64,000 nt of DNA from assembly GCF_000621125.1 (NCBI RefSeq), contig NZ_JHZC01000005.1:1-64000 (forward strand), given 5' to 3'. Position numbers and translations under genes: made by a program. Below are positions 60,167 to 64,000 of this stretch, piece by piece. This DNA is from Maribacter antarcticus DSM 21422 (GTDB lineage: Bacteria; Bacteroidota; Bacteroidia; Flavobacteriales; Flavobacteriaceae). Position 1 is the stretch's first letter; each line of letters begins with the position of its first letter. Below the pieces are notes generated by a model. The model saw nothing but the letters and a program-made list of their open reading frames with translations. It searched no databases and had not been told where the DNA came from.

Positions 60167-62563
60167 TTAATAATTATAGATAATACGTAAGCTTATATTC
60201 CTGCCAAGGTCGTCCACGAAATAACGTAGCCGGTTTAGGTACTCGCGATAGGAAGTATCTAATAAGTTGGTTATACGAAGACCAACATTCAAATCATTTT
60301 TATTACGAATAGAATAGGATGTTTCTGCATCCAGTGCCAATAAATGATAGGCTGGTGGAGGAGTATTGATAACCAGCTCTACTTCTTGTTGTTGTTCTGG
60401 AGAAAATACGTTAATGTTGGGTGGGAACCTTTTTTGCTCAAAAACATACCTGCTTTCTAATCCTAGAATAAGATTTTTCCAATTCGGATTTCGGTAAGAA
60501 ATACTGTTGTTGAAGTTTGCAGGAGGTATGTTGATTAATGGAATATTGGCACTTATATCAGTGCCGCTTACCCAAGAAAAGTTATGGTCCGTTCTTATTT
60601 TTAAGCTCCAATTATTGTACACCGATGCATCTAAACCAATAAGCTGGGCATTAGTTTGCCTGTATGCCCACACAGGAAATGCACCTCTTATAGTAAATTC
60701 AACGGCAGTGGGTTCCAATACGATAAAATCGTTTATGGTATTTAAGTACGGAGCCAAAGTATAGCCCCATTTGGAACTATTTTTCTCCAATGATAGAGAC
60801 ACCTTATTGGCTGTTTCGCTCTTTAATCTTAAATCGCCTAGCTCTATCCTTGCTGCAGAATGGTGTAGGCCTTCACTAAAAAGTTCAGACGGATTTGGAG
60901 CCCGTTGTGCCAAAGCGTAATTAAAGCGGAGTTTTGTTTCCTTTCCAAATTGATATTCAAAACCTGCGGTAGCAGAAATATTATGAAAGTCAAAAATAGG
61001 ATTGGTAAGTAGTTGCGTGCCTAAATCCTCTAAAATAATCGCGCTAAAATCTTCGTCATATCCACGCTCATCCCAACGGGATACTCGATAAAATTTTTTA
61101 GCATCGATCCGAGAAAAATCATATCTAATACCCATATCTAGCATTAGATTATCTTTTAATTTGTATTCAGCTACCCCAAACACTCCAAAATCATATTTGT
61201 TATAATCAGGAATTAACCTTCTAACACCGGTATCGGGATTTGCAAAATTAATTTGGTATCTACCAAGAAGACCCGTTTTTACTTCTAAACCGTCTTTTGA
61301 ATCAAACCGAAAGTCGGTCGATATGGAGTGCGTTGTAAGACTTAGATCCAATGAGGCTTTATTGGCATCTGCGCCTACTCGCACATCATATTCCAACCTG
61401 CGATTTTCTTGAAAGTCGTACTGTACATTTAATTTACCCAAGCCTTCAAATCTCCTGTAATAATTCAGTTTTCCAAGATGATGGGTCACTTCCTGATTTG
61501 GCTGTTCTATTATGTAGCTAAAATCGTTTATACTATTAGGTTGCTGACTGTTTATAGATTGGATTAAATCGTCTACGTTCCCAATATGTGAGGCTCTTAA
61601 AATACCAATATCCGAATCAAAAAAGGAGTAATAGGCCTCATAGCCTTGAAGAAAGTCTCTTTTACCAATAGAAATGGATGCCCCTTTTTCTTGGATACCT
61701 GTATTTGTAAGTAAATAATTAGGTGTTTCTAGGTCACCCAATTGTTTAAATGATCCCTGTCCTTTGATATAAAATCCAGAATTATAGGATTTTGTTAAAG
61801 ATGTAGTTATGTTCCCGCCACGACCATTAGAAAATAAATTGGTTTGGGTCTTTCCAAAGAGAGAATCTGTCCGTATAATGGGTAGTGGATTCATAATTAT
61901 TACTCCACCAATAGCATCACCGCCATACTCCAAGGCAGCAGCTCCCTTTACCACACTAATATCCTGATTAGCATTGATATCAACATTTGGGGCATGCTCC
62001 TCACCCCATTCCATATCCTGCATACGAACGTTGTTATTCAATATTAGAACTCTACTTCCCATAAGTCCTTGGATTACCGGTTTCACAATATTTGCACCAG
62101 TATTTAAGGAAGATACCCCTGTTAAAGTCTTTAACGCATCACCTAGACTATTACCACTATACTTTTCTACTTCCTTAAGTGACAAACGTCCTTCTTGTGC
62201 AGACGATGTGTTATTGGCAATTGCTCCGGTAACCTTGACCTCATCAAGTTCCTCTAAATGGTGTTCGAGTAATATTTTTTTATACGTATCTCCGTTTATC
62301 GTTAGGGTTATAAATTCTGAAGTACATTCCGGATGGGAAACTTCCAGTTCCAAAATACCATCACACAGTTTCTCAAACCTAAACTTACCTTGGTTGTTTG
62401 ATACTGTTTGCTTATTTTTTCCTGTAATGATGACTGTTGCACCTGTTAGGGGTGTGTTATTATGAAAATCTATGATTTCTCCTAAAAGGATAGACTTGCA
62501 CTCCTGAGCTGTGCTTATGCTGCCCCACAGGCATACAAACAGCAGTATGACATTATATTTCAT
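60167..62563 (-). CDS. TonB-dependent outer-membrane receptor
   Basis: This 798-residue receptor has a signal peptide (about 1-19) and an N-terminal carboxypeptidase-like domain (GEIIDFHNNTPLTGATVIIT). The plug (YSGNSLGDALKTLTGVSSLN, VKGAAALEYGGDAIGGVIIM) and a 22-strand barrel follow, ending in an aromatic residue (SLRIIYNY). The plug segment QDMEWGEEHAPNVDINANQD, with its acidic and His residues near the ligand side, resembles receptors for metal ions or metal complexes. It is flanked by a small Cys-rich protein gene and a lipoprotein gene, supporting a metal uptake role (inference). Confidence 0.9.
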   Translation of the reverse strand: MKYNVILLFVCLWGSISTAQECKSILLGEIIDFHNNTPLTGATVIITGKNKQTVSNNQGKFRFEKLCDGILELEVSHPECTSEFITLTINGDTYKKILLEHHLEELDEVKVTGAIANNTSSAQEGRLSLKEVEKYSGNSLGDALKTLTGVSSLNTGANIVKPVIQGLMGSRVLILNNNVRMQDMEWGEEHAPNVDINANQDISVVKGAAALEYGGDAIGGVIIMNPLPIIRTDSLFGKTQTNLFSNGRGGNITTSLTKSYNSGFYIKGQGSFKQLGDLETPNYLLTNTGIQEKGASISIGKRDFLQGYEAYYSFFDSDIGILRASHIGNVDDLIQSINSQQPNSINDFSYIIEQPNQEVTHHLGKLNYYRRFEGLGKLNVQYDFQENRRLEYDVRVGADANKASLDLSLTTHSISTDFRFDSKDGLEVKTGLLGRYQINFANPDTGVRRLIPDYNKYDFGVFGVAEYKLKDNLMLDMGIRYDFSRIDAKKFYRVSRWDERGYDEDFSAIILEDLGTQLLTNPIFDFHNISATAGFEYQFGKETKLRFNYALAQRAPNPSELFSEGLHHSAARIELGDLRLKSETANKVSLSLEKNSSKWGYTLAPYLNTINDFIVLEPTAVEFTIRGAFPVWAYRQTNAQLIGLDASVYNNWSLKIRTDHNFSWVSGTDISANIPLINIPPANFNNSISYRNPNWKNLILGLESRYVFEQKRFPPNINVFSPEQQQEVELVINTPPPAYHLLALDAETSYSIRNKNDLNVGLRITNLLDTSYREYLNRLRYFVDDLGRNISLRIIYNY

Positions 62564-62628
62564 AATATGAATATTACGCTTAATTCAGGCAATCCGAAAA
62601 TTGCCCCAAAATAGTTTGGAAGTAAGTA

Positions 62629-62937
62629 CTAAATTGAATTTGGCGGAGGTCTGCCAAAGAAACTAAAACGTAAATAGGAAGATGCTAAAACAACAGGGTA
62701 AAGTCTCACCTGTTCTTTTGTCTCAAGGTTTGATGAAATTTTTGTGCTGGTGGGTAAAGGAGGTAATATAAGTTCAGAATGCTGATTTTCTATCCCCAAC
62801 TCACAGATAGCACAATTTTCTATATCATCTGAAGTAGTACTATCTTGATGCGTATACACATGAAAAGAGGATACCTTGAATAACATCAAGGCAAACAGCA
62901 GAACTGTCACGCAATTAGAAAATAGTTTTTTCTTCAA
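62629..62937 (-). CDS. Small exported Cys/His protein upstream of TonB receptor
   Basis: This 102-residue protein has a hydrophobic N-terminal signal (FSNCVTVLLFALMLFKVSSF), then HVYTHQDSTTSDDIENCAIC with a CxxC pair (CAIC), and a hydrophobic tail. The His/Cys motif and size resemble the small DUF2946-like proteins often next to metal-related TonB receptors. The start is TTG at 62937; no ATG precedes it in frame. The receptor starts 65 bp downstream on the same strand. Confidence 0.68.
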   Translation of the reverse strand: MKKKLFSNCVTVLLFALMLFKVSSFHVYTHQDSTTSDDIENCAICELGIENQHSELILPPLPTSTKISSNLETKEQVRLYPVVLASSYLRFSFFGRPPPNSI

Positions 62938-62982
62938 GTCACGAAAATAATCAAAGGAATAGTATTTAATGTTAAAGAAAAC

Positions 62983-63309
62983 CTAACTCTTATTATTAAA
63001 TAAATACTTTAGCCCAATTCTTTCTAGCATTTTCTTCTCAAAAGCCCAAAAGAATCTAAACTGGCCAAAAAGCCAACCGTAAACAACCAATAACAATTGA
63101 TAGAACGGGAATATAAGTATAATGCGTAATAGCCAATACAATGTTTGACCCCACCAAGCATCGGAAAAATTACTTAAGTCCATTCCAATCCAACTTAAAA
63201 AGGGTTTGGCTACATACACAGATGAGGAGCCTGTAATACCAAACACAACAAATATTACTAATAATTGCCAATCACTAGAAATACCCCAACGTTCCTTTAA
63301 TCTCTTCAT
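62983..63309 (-). CDS. DUF6787 family small membrane protein
   Basis: This 108-residue protein has MKRLKERWGISSDWQLLVIF then VVFGITGSSSVYVAKPFLSW, a second hydrophobic region with WWGQTLYWLLRIILIFPFYQ, and a tail FEKKMLERIGLKYLF. It is the DUF6787 type found in flavobacteria with three membrane segments; some databases label it as prolipoprotein diacylglyceryl transferase, which is not supported by its size. It lies 28 bp after the DUF6146 gene on the same strand, a linkage I know from the group. Confidence 0.83.
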   Translation of the reverse strand: MKRLKERWGISSDWQLLVIFVVFGITGSSSVYVAKPFLSWIGMDLSNFSDAWWGQTLYWLLRIILIFPFYQLLLVVYGWLFGQFRFFWAFEKKMLERIGLKYLFNNKS

Positions 63310-63337
63310 AGCTTTTTACAAGCCTCAAAAATACTTT

Positions 63338-63808
63338 TTATATGCGAGGAACAAAAGCGCCTAGGCGTTGATTATACTTGCGCTGGAAAAAAATAAAATA
63401 ATTATACATTTTATAATTCACATCGTATCCATAATCAATTCCCTGTTGATAGTCTATCCGCATTAAATAAAGGTCGGGATTAAACCTGCTGGGTTGCATA
63501 ACTCTCTGGTTCCATTCTAATACCATAAGTCTGTTTCTATTTTCTAAAAAGGTTTTAGAATAGTAACCTTCAGGCCTTGCAACCGAATTTAGCCACGTAA
63601 AAAAACCAGGGTCTATGATGGTTATTTCATACTCCACATCTTCGTTCGAAATGCTTACGGGCCCGTCTTCCTCTGAAGCAAAAGCCATTTTTTCCTCTTC
63701 AGATATTGAAAGGGCCTCTTTAGACGTTCCGCAGCCAGAAAGCCATACTAGGCTAGTACTACAAATAATAACAACAAATAGATTTCTAAAATTACGTTTC
63801 TTTTTCAT
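63338..63808 (-). CDS. DUF6146 family lipoprotein
   Basis: This 156-residue lipoprotein has MKKKRNFRNLFVVIICSTSL then VWLSGCGTS, with lipobox LSGC at about residue 26. The mature part has YEITIIDPGFFTWLNSVARP then EGYYSKTFLENRNRLMVLEW, the DUF6146 signature. Function unknown; it is an envelope protein of flavobacteria. ATG 63808 is preferred to the earlier ATG at 63823 because it starts the usual signal. First gene of the pair with DUF6787. Confidence 0.85.
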   Translation of the reverse strand: MKKKRNFRNLFVVIICSTSLVWLSGCGTSKEALSISEEEKMAFASEEDGPVSISNEDVEYEITIIDPGFFTWLNSVARPEGYYSKTFLENRNRLMVLEWNQRVMQPSRFNPDLYLMRIDYQQGIDYGYDVNYKMYNYFIFFQRKYNQRLGAFVPRI

Positions 63809-63821
63809 ACTGTTAAGATAC

Positions 63822-63852
63822 AAAAAAAGCCGCTTGGGACTACAAACGGCTT
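63822..63852 (-). terminator. Terminator upstream of DUF6146 gene
   Basis: Minus strand: AAGCCG (63852-63847) pairs with CGGCTT (63832-63827), followed by seven T. It ends the DUF937-like gene. Confidence 0.8.
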
Positions 63853-63875
63853 CTAATACTAAAAGATTTTAATAC

Positions 63876-64000
63876 TTATTTTCCAAACAAGCCTCCTAAA
63901 AGTCCACCAAGACCTCCTTTTTGCTTAGTACTTCCCATAACCATTCCGGCTACATCATCCAAGATACTTCCGTCTCCATCTGCGTCCAATAGGGTAGTGA
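63876..64000 (-). CDS. C-terminal end of DUF937-like protein (cut by window edge)
   Basis: The frame enters from the right edge and stops with TAA at 63876; 41 codons are seen. The sequence has an EF-hand-like DADGDGSILDDVAG followed by a glycine-rich KGGLGGLLGGLFGK tail. This is the usual end of flavobacterial DUF937 proteins (YidB-like). The start lies outside the window. A terminator follows within about 25 bp. Confidence 0.7.
   Translation of the reverse strand, partial: TTLLDADGDGSILDDVAGMVMGSTKQKGGLGGLLGGLFGK

Noticed and set aside
61974-62465. 163-codon plus-strand frame opposite the TonB receptor
   Set aside because: Ser/Thr-rich composition and full overlap with the receptor gene on the other strand show an antisense shadow.
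1-64000. CRISPR arrays, rRNA genes, prophage or insertion sequences
   Set aside because: No regularly spaced repeats, rRNA sequence, phage structural genes or transposase frames were seen on either strand.

Overview
The window reads as chromosome of a marine-type member of the Flavobacteriaceae (Bacteroidota). The DNA is AT-rich. Several genes are preceded by the Bacteroidota sigma-A promoter form TTG-N18/19-TAnnTTTG. The gene content is also typical of the group: DUF6090, DUF4290 next to murA, a fused ResB-CcsA cytochrome c assembly protein, bacillithiol deacetylase BshB1, a TonB-dependent receptor, Lacal_2735-type and DUF6146/DUF6787 proteins, and a secreted protein with a possible type IX secretion tail. 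The genus cannot be fixed from sequence alone.

Positions 1-2980 are accessory DNA. A 5'-truncated tyrosine recombinase is followed, on the same strand, by a compact two-gene unit (a DUF2971 protein and a membrane-anchored protein), a folded element of about 130 bp, and then a DUF6090 gene running off the edge. The ends of the two-gene unit and the element fit an integron-cassette model: G^TT boundaries, and a 9-base arm at the start of the unit that is exactly complementary to one near its end. This is the most interesting part of the window.

Positions 3043-5603 hold a tight operon of two DUF1538 membrane proteins, a PII-like regulator and a two-CBS protein, possibly led by an unlisted small membrane protein. 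A gene-poor stretch and a tRNA-Met follow. From 6.3 to 14.6 kb lie housekeeping genes: a START-like protein, a class IV aminotransferase, YqgE, HU, fmt, recQ, an ATPase, a DUF493 protein, a DUF4290 protein and murA (with Asp in place of the catalytic Cys).

From 14.6 to 23.7 kb come a pirin operon with three small membrane proteins, a decayed stretch, an M20 hydrolase group, and a four-gene light-response operon (SRPBCC, SDR, CPD photolyase, cryptochrome-like). From 23.9 to 35.5 kb come a secreted protein, a DUF2911 protein, galK, a PIG-L deacetylase / small membrane protein / sodium-solute symporter unit, and a DUF2520-kdsC-maf-lipoprotein-MscS operon. From 35.6 to 47.3 kb are the cytochrome c assembly fusion, a Cys/Met PLP enzyme, bshB1 and three tandem TPR histidine kinases. 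After tRNA-His come peptidases, an SGNH hydrolase, a Tat-exported oxidoreductase, lolD, folE, a sterol-desaturase-like enzyme, a TonB receptor operon that probably handles a metal, and two small envelope proteins. A partial DUF937-like gene ends the window.
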